Source: Lachnospiraceae bacterium UBA1759 (GTDB taxonomy: Bacteria > Bacillota > Clostridia > Lachnospirales > Lachnospiraceae). Taken from it: 64,000 bases of DNA. The notes beneath the pieces are model-generated. The model made no database searches. It saw only the letters and a program-made list of their open reading frames with translations, and had not been told where the DNA came from. Every line of letters begins with the position of its first letter. Position 1 is the first letter of the stretch. The stretch spans positions 322,829-386,828 of the forward strand of contig DCHF01000055.1 of assembly GCA_002315555.1 (NCBI GenBank), written 5' to 3'. Position numbers and translations under genes: made by a program. Below are positions 1-7,680 of this stretch, one piece after another.

Positions 1-1050
1 GGGCTTGGTCATCGCATGGGTCAGAATCTGGAACAGCGCGGCTTCCATGCCGATGGTTCCGGACAGGCCGATGCCCATGTAGATATAGCCGATCTGCGCG
101 GCGGACGAGTAAGCGATCATGCGGAAGATATTGTCCTCCTGAAGCGCGCTGACGGAACCCACGACGATGCCGGCCGCACCCAGGACATACAGGACGTTAT
201 GGGTGCCGTTTGCAAAGAAAATGTCCTTTCCGAACACAGACAGAATGATCTTGATCAGGAAGAAGATGTACCCCTTGGAGATCAGACCGGACAGGATCGC
301 GGAGGAAGCCGGAACGGCGGCGCCGTAGGTATCGGCCATCCACAGATGGAACGGACACAGACCGCTTTTGATGGCCAGACCGATACAGATCAGCGACATG
401 GCCGCAAGGAGCGGCAGGTGGTATTCGCCGGTTACATACAGGCTTGCGATGCTTTCCTTGAGCTCCGGCATCAGAAGATGACCGGTCAGGTTATACAGGA
501 AGATTACACCGAACAGGAACAGACCGGAACCGATCAGGCTGAAGATCATGTAGCGGATGGACGCCAGGATCGTGCGGCCGTTCTCGCGGATCATCAGGAT
601 CCCGCAGGAAGAAAGGGTGCAGATCTCAATGAAGACGTAGCCGGTAAACAGGTCGTTCGTATAGACCAGGACCAGGAGCGAAGCCTGGACCAGATTTGTC
701 ATGACATAGTAAAAATGCTGTTTGTTCTCAGCGATCTTCTCTGTGATGGGCAGCTTGCCGCCAAAGACCGAGAGGAACAGGACCAGAGAGAACAGCGCGG
801 AAAACGCAGCCTCGATCGGATTCAGGATGAGTTCATTGCCCCAGGGATGCGGGAAGTGGCCCATCAGGTAATTGACCGGCGTCCCGAGAGTCCGTAAATA
901 AAGGAACAGGATCAGGTTTCCGGTGAAGGACAGCGCGTACAGCGTGAGCGCCAGGTGACGTGCCGCTTTCCTTGAAAGAAGTGACGACACGACGGAGGAG
1001 ATCAGGGAAAGAACGATCAGAAACAGCGGGAAATTCACGGAAAAACTCAT
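1..1050 (-). CDS. mrpD: Mrp/Mbh antiporter MrpD-like proton-conducting subunit (partial, 3' end beyond window)
   Basis: Polytopic membrane protein of the NuoL/M/N and MrpD family, which forms a proton or cation channel in Mrp antiporters and Mbh-type complexes. The reading frame opens at ATG 1048-1050 and stays open for 350 codons to the window edge, so the C-terminus is missing. Visible features are successive hydrophobic helices and family motifs such as GLAIKSGLCPFHLWMADTY, AILSGLISKGY and ILTHAMTKP, including a conserved Lys in a membrane segment. A GGAGG ribosome binding site lies inside the end of mrpC, and the ATGA overlap with mrpC implies translational coupling. The family is clear; whether the complex moves Na+/H+ or couples to a redox module cannot be told from this fragment. 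Confidence 0.9.
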   Translation of the reverse strand, partial: MSFSVNFPLFLIVLSLISSVVSSLLSRKAARHLALTLYALSFTGNLILFLYLRTLGTPVNYLMGHFPHPWGNELILNPIEAAFSALFSLVLFLSVFGGKLPITEKIAENKQHFYYVMTNLVQASLLVLVYTNDLFTGYVFIEICTLSSCGILMIRENGRTILASIRYMIFSLIGSGLFLFGVIFLYNLTGHLLMPELKESIASLYVTGEYHLPLLAAMSLICIGLAIKSGLCPFHLWMADTYGAAVPASSAILSGLISKGYIFFLIKIILSVFGKDIFFANGTHNVLYVLGAAGIVVGSVSALQEDNIFRMIAYSSAAQIGYIYMGIGLSGTIGMEAALFQILTHAMTKP

Positions 1051-1430
1051 GCTTCCTCCTCCTGTTCCCGATGGACGATCGTGTAGATCTCATCGATGTT
1101 CATTGTACGGTAGCGCTTGTACAGACGGAGCGTAAGCGCCAGCATAACGGCCGTGACGGACACGGATACGACGATGCCGGTGAGAACGAGTCCTGCGGGC
1201 AGCGGGTTGACGTAGCGGTCCGGTTCCACCACGCCATTTATGATGATGGGGGCTGTCCGGCCGTCAATGTAGCCGATGGAGGTCAGAAACAGATAGGACG
1301 CCGTGTCCATGATATTCAGTCCGATGACCTTTTTCAGAAGATTTCGATTAAGCAGCAGGGTAACGAATCCGATGGCGAACAAAATGACCGCCACACAGAG
1401 TATTCTGCTGTTCCAGAGAATTTGAAGCAT
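1047..1430 (-). CDS. mrpC: Mrp antiporter subunit MrpC (NuoK-like)
   Basis: NuoK-like subunit of about 127 residues with three predicted membrane helices and a charged C-terminal tail (HREQEEEA). Typical family features are NRNLLKKVIGLNIMDTA near the first loop and GLVLTGIVVSVSVTAVMLAL in the third helix. A longer upstream extension of the frame exists, but ATG 1430 is preferred. It directly follows the mrpB stop in a one-base TGATG overlap and begins at the expected family N-terminus. It works with MrpA/D-type subunits in the cytoplasmic membrane. Confidence 0.9.
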   Translation of the reverse strand: MLQILWNSRILCVAVILFAIGFVTLLLNRNLLKKVIGLNIMDTASYLFLTSIGYIDGRTAPIIINGVVEPDRYVNPLPAGLVLTGIVVSVSVTAVMLALTLRLYKRYRTMNIDEIYTIVHREQEEEA

Positions 1431-2344
1431 CAGATCCTGCCTTTCGTAAAGATGGAATAAAAACCGTACATGGTGCATGCAACGACCAGGCCGACTGCAG
1501 TATTCAGCGGCAGGATGAGACCCGCGGAGAAGATCGCGCCGGGGGTACCGGTCGTGAAGATCGTGTGCAGTCCGTTGGCGCCGCAGAAGAAGGAATAGCA
1601 CTTCAGAACGCTGTAGGATAGGAGCGCAAGAAGCACGATGAGACGGTAAGACTTCATGTTGATGACACGGTTCATGTTACCGCCGTTGAAGGCCATGCTG
1701 TACAGAATGAGGCCGCCGCCGATGATCGCACCGCCCGAGAAGCCGCCGCCGGGTCCCAGATGACCGCAGAGGATGACGTAGACACCGAACATGATGATGA
1801 GCGGCATCAACACGGACGCGGTCTTTTTCAGGATCAGATCGTTTCCGAGGATGCGCGCATCCCGTTTTTTCTCTTTTTCGTCCTTCTCCTGTAACAGCAG
1901 GATGAAGACGGCGATCGCCGCGGTGAAGAGTACGTGGGACTCGCCCAGTGTATCGAAGGCACGGTAGTCCAGGATGACACCGGCCACGATGTTCACGGCG
2001 CCGGTCTCCGCAAGACCGTTTTCAATATAACGCTTGATCACGACACTGGTATTTGCGGGCGTGTCCGCACTGCCGAATGCCGGCATTTCCGAAACGACCA
2101 TGAGCAGGAAGAAAATCAGTACGGAAGCAAGGATCACGGCCATGAACGGATAGAGCTTTTCAAAAATACCGATCTCACGGGCCTCCATTCGTTCGAGGTG
2201 CTGATGGACCCAGTCCATATTCTGATGCTTTCTTTCCGGACGCGGCGGGTGAAGCTCACCCATCGTCTCCTCGGTCAGATCGAAGTTACCCTCGTCCCAT
2301 TCGCGGAGACGCTCAAAGAAGCTGTTCTTTTCCGTCTTCTTCAT
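1430..2344 (-). CDS. Fused MbhE-like / MrpB antiporter subunit
   Basis: 304-residue membrane protein that joins two parts usually split between MrpA and MrpB. After a charged cytosolic stretch (residues 1 to about 65) comes a membrane segment and an MbhE-like part with VAGVILDYRAFDTLGES, a motif of the MrpA C-terminal end. After a charged linker (EKDEKEKKRDAR) comes an MrpB domain with CGHLGPGGGFSGGAIIGGG and a final TPGAIFSAGLILPLNTAVGL. The gene overlaps mbhD by 32 bases and mrpC by one base. The long hydrophilic N-terminus is unusual for MbhE. The fusion is clear from the continuous frame; functional consequences are inference. Confidence 0.85.
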   Translation of the reverse strand: MKKTEKNSFFERLREWDEGNFDLTEETMGELHPPRPERKHQNMDWVHQHLERMEAREIGIFEKLYPFMAVILASVLIFFLLMVVSEMPAFGSADTPANTSVVIKRYIENGLAETGAVNIVAGVILDYRAFDTLGESHVLFTAAIAVFILLLQEKDEKEKKRDARILGNDLILKKTASVLMPLIIMFGVYVILCGHLGPGGGFSGGAIIGGGLILYSMAFNGGNMNRVINMKSYRLIVLLALLSYSVLKCYSFFCGANGLHTIFTTGTPGAIFSAGLILPLNTAVGLVVACTMYGFYSIFTKGRI

Positions 2345-2591
2345 TTCCGGCCTCCTTTTTCATATCGTGGATCTTCTTCAGGGTGATGAACAGAAGGATA
2401 CCGGAGATGCCCGCGCCGACCGCCGCTTCGGTGACGGCAAGGTCCGGGGCTTCAAGCAGTGCCCAGACGATGGACATGACGACACTGTACGCCATGAAAA
2501 TGATCAGGGACACCATCAGGTTTCTGGACACGCAGGTGGCGATGCCGCAGATGATCAAAAGGCCCAGAAGTGCAAGTTCAATTAAATTCAT
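2313..2591 (-). CDS. MbhD-like antiporter subunit (DUF4040)
   Basis: Small membrane protein of 92 residues with three hydrophobic segments and the signature EAPDLAVTEAAVGAGISG, found in MbhD and in the C-terminal part of MrpA. In this operon the long MrpA chain is therefore broken into separate pieces, as in archaeal Mbh and several Clostridia and Thermotogae. Its start overlaps the mrpG stop (ATGA) and its last 32 bases overlap the next gene. The NuoL-like main body of MrpA is not in this window and may lie beyond the left edge. Confidence 0.85.
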   Translation of the reverse strand: MNLIELALLGLLIICGIATCVSRNLMVSLIIFMAYSVVMSIVWALLEAPDLAVTEAAVGAGISGILLFITLKKIHDMKKEAGNEEDGKEQLL

Positions 2592-2941
2592 TTGTTTTCT
2601 TCTTTCTTTGAATCACTCAGGTTTTCAAAACGCATGTGGCCGGAGAGCTTTTCTTCGTCCATGCGGACCTCCAGGCGGCCGACCATATGGGAGGCGATGG
2701 GGCTGCCGACCCACTGGAATACCAGTACCAGGATCAGCTTCGGCGCATAGGCCATGTCATGGGAAGCAATCAGCAGGCCAAGAAGGATCAGGAACAGGCC
2801 GAGGGCATCGATGATGGCTGCGCAGTGCATACGGTTCATGATGTAGTCGAATTTATAGACGCCGAAGACCGCGATCGCGATCGTGATCATGCCGGCGCCG
2901 AGACATACGGCGGAAAGAACAAAAAGGATCATGTCAGTCAT
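2588..2941 (-). CDS. mrpG: Mrp antiporter subunit MrpG
   Basis: 117-residue MrpG/MnhG-type subunit with three membrane helices. Family features include VFGVYKFDYIMNRMHCA followed by DALGLFLILLGLLI and LVLVFQWVGSPIASHMVGR. The C-terminal tail is hydrophilic. It overlaps mrpF by eight bases and mbhD by four, in an operon that reads E-F-G-MbhD-MbhE/B-C-D. The role of MrpG within the complex is structural or assembly-related in studied homologues. Confidence 0.9.
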   Translation of the reverse strand: MTDMILFVLSAVCLGAGMITIAIAVFGVYKFDYIMNRMHCAAIIDALGLFLILLGLLIASHDMAYAPKLILVLVFQWVGSPIASHMVGRLEVRMDEEKLSGHMRFENLSDSKKEENK

Positions 2942-3227
2942 GGCGCTCCTCCTTTTCGTTTTTCACACTGATGTGGATCTTGGCAAGAATGACAACGGCC
3001 AGGAAGCTGATCAGACAGTAGACCAGGCAGACGTCCAGAAGCCAGGCCTCCTTCAGAAGGACTGCCAGTACGGCGATGGACGCGGTGCTCAGGGATCCGA
3101 TCATGTTGATGCCGAGGATACGGTCCGCACGCGTGGGACCGACGATGGCGCGGATGAGTCCGAACAGGATGCCGACAGCAAGGAATGCCAGAACGACGAT
3201 GTAAAGAATGTCATAATACTGTGCCAT
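2934..3227 (-). CDS. mrpF: Mrp antiporter subunit MrpF
   Basis: 97-residue MrpF/MnhF subunit with three hydrophobic segments. The conserved stretch RAIVGPTRADRILGINMIG contains the Pro-Thr and Asp-Arg residues typical of this family. It starts one base after the mrpE stop and ends inside the start of mrpG, so it is translated as part of the operon. Length and order agree with Mrp operons. Confidence 0.9.
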   Translation of the reverse strand: MAQYYDILYIVVLAFLAVGILFGLIRAIVGPTRADRILGINMIGSLSTASIAVLAVLLKEAWLLDVCLVYCLISFLAVVILAKIHISVKNEKEERHD

Positions 3228-3228
3228 C

Positions 3229-3687
3229 TTACGCCTCCAGTCTGCGGATCCATTTCAGGAACACGCTGTTTTCCGAGGTGTCCAAAAGACCGGCGCTTAA
3301 GCAGTGGACGGTGAAGACATCGCCCGTGATGTCGATCGTAATGGTCCCCGGGGTCAGGGTAATGGAGTTTGCCAGCACGAATTTTCCGAATTCGGTCTTC
3401 AGGCCCGGCTTAAAGGACACGAGCACGGGCTCGATATTTTTCCGCGCGCCGAAGATGTATTTCATGGTCGCGATACAGGCCTTCAGGATCTCCAGGATCA
3501 GCACAAAAATATACACGAAAAAGAGCGGTGCTTTCTTCACAAAACGCAGATCCTTCGCGGGCGTATAGCCGAAAAGGGCCTTGAGAAGCAGTCCGATTCC
3601 CGCGGTCAGTATCAGTCCGAGGATCAGGATCTCCGCAGTGACGCGGCCCACCAGAATGATCCAGAACAGGTAAAGAAGAATATACAA
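3229..3687 (-). CDS. mrpE: Mrp antiporter subunit MrpE
   Basis: 152-residue MrpE/MnhE subunit and first gene of the antiporter operon. Two N-terminal membrane helices are followed by a cytosolic domain with FVLANSITLTPGTITIDI, the family signature. The start is a TTG at 3685-3687. A GGAGG ribosome binding site lies eight bases upstream, and no ATG in the frame fits better. A sigma-A-type promoter lies about 60 bases upstream. Confidence 0.88.
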   Translation of the reverse strand: MYILLYLFWIILVGRVTAEILILGLILTAGIGLLLKALFGYTPAKDLRFVKKAPLFFVYIFVLILEILKACIATMKYIFGARKNIEPVLVSFKPGLKTEFGKFVLANSITLTPGTITIDITGDVFTVHCLSAGLLDTSENSVFLKWIRRLEA

Positions 3688-3746
3688 GATCTTATCCTCC
3701 GTAGCTCCAAATTGCCCCGGTTAAAGGGCAGATTACATTATTAAAT

Positions 3747-3775
3747 ATTATAGGTTTTTGACAGGTGCATTACAA
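3747..3775 (-). promoter_or_regulatory. Predicted promoter of the mrp operon
   Basis: Reading the minus strand, TTGTAA (3770-3775) and TATAAT (3747-3752) are separated by 17 bp and sit upstream of mrpE. The roughly 310-bp divergent gap 3688-3998 holds this promoter and one facing the other way; no gene was seen in it. Confidence 0.6.
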
Positions 3776-3934
3776 GTGTGATAAGTTCTAAAAATCAGCA
3801 GTTAAAACGCGGGTTATTATTTCAATTTTGAATTTTTCCGGGAAAGTTTAACGAGTCTGTAACGAAAAAAGGAAAACAGCGATTAATTTTTAATTAAGAT
3901 TGCAACCGGACATCTTGTATTGCGGTCTGTAATC

Positions 3935-3963
3935 TTGACACCCTGATGTTGGAAGGGTAGAAT
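3935..3963 (+). promoter_or_regulatory. Predicted promoter of the ABC export operon
   Basis: Consensus TTGACA (3935-3940), a 17-bp spacer and TAGAAT (3958-3963), about 35 bp upstream of the first adaptor gene. It is the strongest promoter match in the divergent region. Confidence 0.75.
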
Positions 3964-3998
3964 TCAGTTGGTCAATAACCTGATTGGAGGGAAAGAAA

Positions 3999-5288
3999 TT
4001 GAAAAAGTTGGGTTTATGTATAGCGGCTGTGCTTACCGCAGCCCTTGTATTTACCGGATGCCGAAAGGAAGACGGTGAGACCGTGACGGTGCAGTCCGTA
4101 TCGCAGATCACGGGCACCGGAAGCGTGGGACTCACGGACCGTTTTGCGGGCATCGTCAGTGCAAGAAGCGAAAACAAGATCAAAGCCGATTCACAGAAGA
4201 CGATCCTGGACATCCTTGTTCAGGAAGGCGATGAAGTGAACGAGGGCGATGTCCTTTTCACCTATGACATGGAAGCGTATGAACTGAACCTGGAAAAGGC
4301 ACAGCTTGAGCTGGATCAGATGAAGGGAACTCTCGCGGCGACTGAAAAGGAAAAGGCACAGCTTGAGAAGGAAAAGGAAAAGGCCGGTGCGGACGCCCAG
4401 CTGAATTATACTCTTGAGATCGAAAGCCTGGCGACCTCCATCCGCGAGCAGGAATACAACATCGCGCTGAAGGAAAAGGAAGTCGGCCGTCTGACCGAAT
4501 CGCTGGAAGTGACGCAGGTCACCGCGCCGCTGTCCGGTCGCGTGAAGACCGTGAACAAGAACGCGAGCAACGGTTATGACGACGGTTCCGGTAATGACGC
4601 GCTGATCACTATCGTGGAAGCGGGAGCTTACCGCGTCAAGGGTTATGTCAATGAAAATAATGTGGGCAGTATGGGCGAAGGCATGTCCGTCCTCATCCGT
4701 TCCCGTTTGGATGAAACGGTGACCTGGAGCGGCTGCATTGTCATGATCGACTGGGAAAATCCGCAGTCCTCACAGAGTAACGGCAATTATTACGGTGACA
4801 GCTCCGATGAAATGAGCAGCTCCAATAAATACCCGTTCTATGTTGAACTCAATGATTCCGAGGGACTGCTTCTCGGACAGCATGTGTACATCGAGCAGGA
4901 TATGGGCCAGGGGACGGTTTCCGAAGGCCTGAATCTTCCGGAGTATTTTCTGACGGAGATCGACGGCGACAAGGCAGCGGTATGGGCGCAGGACAAGAAC
5001 GGAAAGCTTGAAAAACGTACGGTCTCCATCGGCGCATATGATGAGATGACGGGTACTTACACGGTTCTTTCGGGACTTTCCGGTGAAGACTTTATCGCTT
5101 ACCCGGATGAGACGCTGACGGAAGGTATGACCTGTGTGGAATTCGATCCGAATACCTTCGAACCGGATGACAGTGTTAACTATGAAGAAGGCAGTTACCC
5201 GGAGGATGACGTTTATTACGAGGACGGCATGAACGCAGAAGACGGCGTGTACGACCTCGGAACTATTGAAGAAACGATCGCGGATTAA
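3999..5288 (+). CDS. ABC exporter adaptor lipoprotein (HlyD/MacA-like)
   Basis: Adaptor of a MacB-type ABC exporter. The N-terminus is a lipoprotein signal: Lys-Lys, a hydrophobic stretch and the lipobox VFTGC, so the mature protein should be anchored to the outer face of the membrane. A biotinyl-lipoyl-like half (ILVQEGDEVNEGDVLFTYD) is followed by a Glu/Lys-rich coiled coil. The second half-motif is APLSGRVKTVN, and beta domains follow. The C-terminus is very acidic. The start chosen is TTG 3999: GGAGG at 3986-3990 lies eight bases before it, whereas the TTG at 3984 would overlap that site. First of four genes with ATPase, second adaptor and permease. The substrate is unknown. Confidence 0.85.
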   Translation: MKKLGLCIAAVLTAALVFTGCRKEDGETVTVQSVSQITGTGSVGLTDRFAGIVSARSENKIKADSQKTILDILVQEGDEVNEGDVLFTYDMEAYELNLEKAQLELDQMKGTLAATEKEKAQLEKEKEKAGADAQLNYTLEIESLATSIREQEYNIALKEKEVGRLTESLEVTQVTAPLSGRVKTVNKNASNGYDDGSGNDALITIVEAGAYRVKGYVNENNVGSMGEGMSVLIRSRLDETVTWSGCIVMIDWENPQSSQSNGNYYGDSSDEMSSSNKYPFYVELNDSEGLLLGQHVYIEQDMGQGTVSEGLNLPEYFLTEIDGDKAAVWAQDKNGKLEKRTVSIGAYDEMTGTYTVLSGLSGEDFIAYPDETLTEGMTCVEFDPNTFEPDDSVNYEEGSYPEDDVYYEDGMNAEDGVYDLGTIEETIAD

Positions 5289-5303
5289 CACGGAGGAATG
5301 AGT

Positions 5304-5984
5304 ATGATCCTGGAAATGCATGACATCTGCAAGGATTATCCCATGGGAAAGTCCGTGTTGAATGTCCTGAAAAATATCGATCTTTCCGTGGAAGAGGGAG
5401 AGTACCTGGCCATTATGGGACCCTCCGGATCCGGAAAGACCACATTGATGAATGTGATCGGATGCCTGGATACGCCGACCTCCGGCAGTTATCTGCTGGA
5501 CGGGGTGGACATCAAAGGCTGTTCCGATAACAAACTGGCGGATATCCGGAATAAACGCATCGGATTCGTATTCCAGTCCTTCAACCTGTTACCGAAGATG
5601 ACGGCGCTCGATAACGTGGCTCTGCCGCTTCTGTATCAGGGCGTGCGCCGCAAGGAACGCCGCGCGCGTGCGGCGGAAGCGCTGAAGATGGTCGGTCTTG
5701 AGGACCGTATGAACTTCCGTCAGAACCAGCTGTCCGGCGGACAGTGCCAGCGCGTGGCCATCGCCCGTGCCATGGCCATTAACCCCGGTATCCTTCTGGC
5801 CGATGAACCCACCGGCGCCCTGGACTCCGCATCCGGCGAGCAGGTCATGGACCTGTTCCATCAGATCCACGAGCAGGGGACCACGATCATTATGATCACG
5901 CATGATCGCAACATCGCGGAGCATGCGGAGCGCATCGTTACCATCCGTGACGGTGTTTTGACGGGAGGTGAGCTGGATGCCTAA
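5304..5984 (+). CDS. ABC exporter ATP-binding protein (MacB/LolD-like)
   Basis: ABC ATPase of about 226 residues that powers the adjacent permease. All family motifs are present: Walker A GPSGSGKT, Q-loop VFQSFNLLP, signature LSGGQCQRVAIARA, Walker B ILLADEPTGALD and H-loop MITHD. LSGGQ followed by CQRVAIARA and DEPTGALDS is typical of the MacB/LolD/FtsE group. ATG 5304 is preferred over ATG 5298, because GGAGG at 5292-5296 is seven bases from the former and only one from the latter. The last eight bases overlap the second adaptor gene. Confidence 0.92.
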   Translation: MILEMHDICKDYPMGKSVLNVLKNIDLSVEEGEYLAIMGPSGSGKTTLMNVIGCLDTPTSGSYLLDGVDIKGCSDNKLADIRNKRIGFVFQSFNLLPKMTALDNVALPLLYQGVRRKERRARAAEALKMVGLEDRMNFRQNQLSGGQCQRVAIARAMAINPGILLADEPTGALDSASGEQVMDLFHQIHEQGTTIIMITHDRNIAEHAERIVTIRDGVLTGGELDA

Positions 5985-7668
5985 GGTATTGAAAAGACTT
6001 CTCATCACCGTGCTGGTCATCGCTCTGGTGGGCGGCGGCGTGTACGGCGGTCTGCTCGCTTATAAAAAAGCAAATACGAAACCGGTCAACGTCTATTCGA
6101 TGAACGGGATCTCCATGACGGAATACTGGGGCGACTCTTCGGAGACCTACGGCATGGTTACCGCGGATAAACTGCAGAACGTCTACGTCAGTGATACGCA
6201 GACCGTAACGGAGATCTGTGTGACAGAGGGACAGACGGTCGTTGCCGGCGATCCGCTGTTAGTGTATGACAGCACGCTCTCCGACATTGATCTTAAGAAG
6301 GCGGAGATCAATTTAAAGAAGCTGAATGCAAAGCTGGAGACTGCGAAGAAGGATCTTCAGGTCATAAACAAGCTGACGCCGTATTCAGTGACGCTTGTAA
6401 CGCCGCCGGAAAAGGATATCCGGTATGAATCCGAGGCGACGCCGCTCATCGTGTCCGGTACAGGTACGATGGACGATCCGTTATATGTGCTGATGGCCGA
6501 GGGCGATGCCATCGACGGTGCGCTGATCGCGCAGATGGTCGCTTACGCGCAGGGCAGCACGCCTGCAGACCCGACAGACCCGACAGACCCGGCAGATCCG
6601 GTGGATCCGGCAGATCCCGCGAACCCTGCAGACCCTGCAGACCCTGCAGATCCTGCGAACCCGACAGACCCGACAACTTCCGCAGATCCTCAAGTTCCCG
6701 CAGATACGACAGATCCGGAGGAGGAAGAGAGCACTGACAATGCGATCTATGCGGCGTTTATCACCCGTGAGTATGATGCATTGAACGGCATGATCCTCTC
6801 CAGCTGGGGTCTTTCCATCGAAAACGCGGGAAGTGCGTATGCCTTCCGTTATTACGATCCGATCCTTTCCGAGGAGATCCTGGAGTACGATTACCAGGAC
6901 GAGCCATACTATGAGGAGCACGGTTCACCGTACACCTCCGCGGAGATCGCTCAGATGAAGAGCGACAAGGAAAAGGAGATCAGTGACCTCGAGGCGGACA
7001 TTAAGATCGCCGAGGTGGATCTTGAGCGCCTGAAGAAGGAAGTGAGCGACAATGTGGTCCGTGCGGAGATCGACGGTATCGTAAAGACCGTCCGTGATGT
7101 GGATGAAAGCATTATGAACGGCGTAGCGGCCATCGAGGTTTCCGCGGGCGGCGGCTATTACATCCGCGTCGGCATGAGCGAGTTCGAGCGTGAGTACGTG
7201 TACGTCGGCATGCCGGTCACCATCAACAACTGGGAGACCGGGGAAATGCTCACCGGTGAGGTGGAAAGCATTGAGGACTATCCGGACGAAAGCCTGGAGA
7301 GCTGGTCCGGCGGAAATAACAATACCTCGTTTTATCCGTTTACGGTCTCCGTCGATGAGAATGCCAACTTACGAGAAGGCAGCTATGTCAGCGTCAAGTA
7401 TGACAAGCCCTCCGCGGGCGGCGACACGCTGTATCTTGATAATATGTTCATCCGCGAAGAGAGCGGTAAAAGCTATGTATACGTGCAGGGCGCAGACGGA
7501 AAGCTTGAAAAGCGCACCGTTCAGACCGGACGCAATCTCTGGGGCTCTTACACCATGATCCGCGGAGGTCTTACCATGGACGATTATCTGGCATTCCCCT
7601 ACGGAAAGAATGTGGAACCGGGCGCGGATACGGTACAGGCTGAGCTGGAAGAGCTCTGGTCTTATTAA
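5977..7668 (+). CDS. Second adaptor of the ABC exporter, HlyD-like, with Pro-Asp repeat
   Basis: About 563-residue adaptor with one N-terminal membrane anchor and no lipobox. The first barrel-sandwich half has VTEGQTVVAGDPLLVYDS, followed by a Lys-rich coiled coil. A low-complexity insert of Pro-Asp-Pro-Ala/Thr repeats (residues about 196-234) then interrupts the protein. The second coiled coil (SDKEKEISDLEADIKIAEVD) and half-motif (AEIDGIVKTVRDVDES) come next, with beta domains at the end. ATG 5977 is preferred over GTG 5968 because GGGAGGTG at 5963-5970 is a well-placed ribosome binding site. It overlaps the ATPase gene. Two unlike adaptors in one operon suggest a hetero-oligomeric conduit; that is inference. 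Confidence 0.85.
   Translation: MPKVLKRLLITVLVIALVGGGVYGGLLAYKKANTKPVNVYSMNGISMTEYWGDSSETYGMVTADKLQNVYVSDTQTVTEICVTEGQTVVAGDPLLVYDSTLSDIDLKKAEINLKKLNAKLETAKKDLQVINKLTPYSVTLVTPPEKDIRYESEATPLIVSGTGTMDDPLYVLMAEGDAIDGALIAQMVAYAQGSTPADPTDPTDPADPVDPADPANPADPADPADPANPTDPTTSADPQVPADTTDPEEEESTDNAIYAAFITREYDALNGMILSSWGLSIENAGSAYAFRYYDPILSEEILEYDYQDEPYYEEHGSPYTSAEIAQMKSDKEKEISDLEADIKIAEVDLERLKKEVSDNVVRAEIDGIVKTVRDVDESIMNGVAAIEVSAGGGYYIRVGMSEFEREYVYVGMPVTINNWETGEMLTGEVESIEDYPDESLESWSGGNNNTSFYPFTVSVDENANLREGSYVSVKYDKPSAGGDTLYLDNMFIREESGKSYVYVQGADGKLEKRTVQTGRNLWGSYTMIRGGLTMDDYLAFPYGKNVEPGADTVQAELEELWSY
6562..6678 (+). repeat. Pro-Asp coding tandem repeat inside the second adaptor
   Basis: Imperfect 9-bp units (GACCCGACA, GACCCTGCA and variants) encode a run of Asp-Pro-Ala/Thr/Asn/Val triplets. 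The insert lies between the two coiled-coil arms of the adaptor. Such tracts expand and contract by slippage, so length may vary among strains. Confidence 0.85.
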
Positions 7669-7680
7669 GGAGGTAACGGA

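Noticed and set aside
6446..6676. Collagen-like frame (Gly-Leu-Gln-Gly-Leu-Gln) on the minus strand
   Set aside because: It is the mirror of the Asp-Pro coding repeat in the second adaptor; it has no ribosome binding site and lies inside a well-supported gene.
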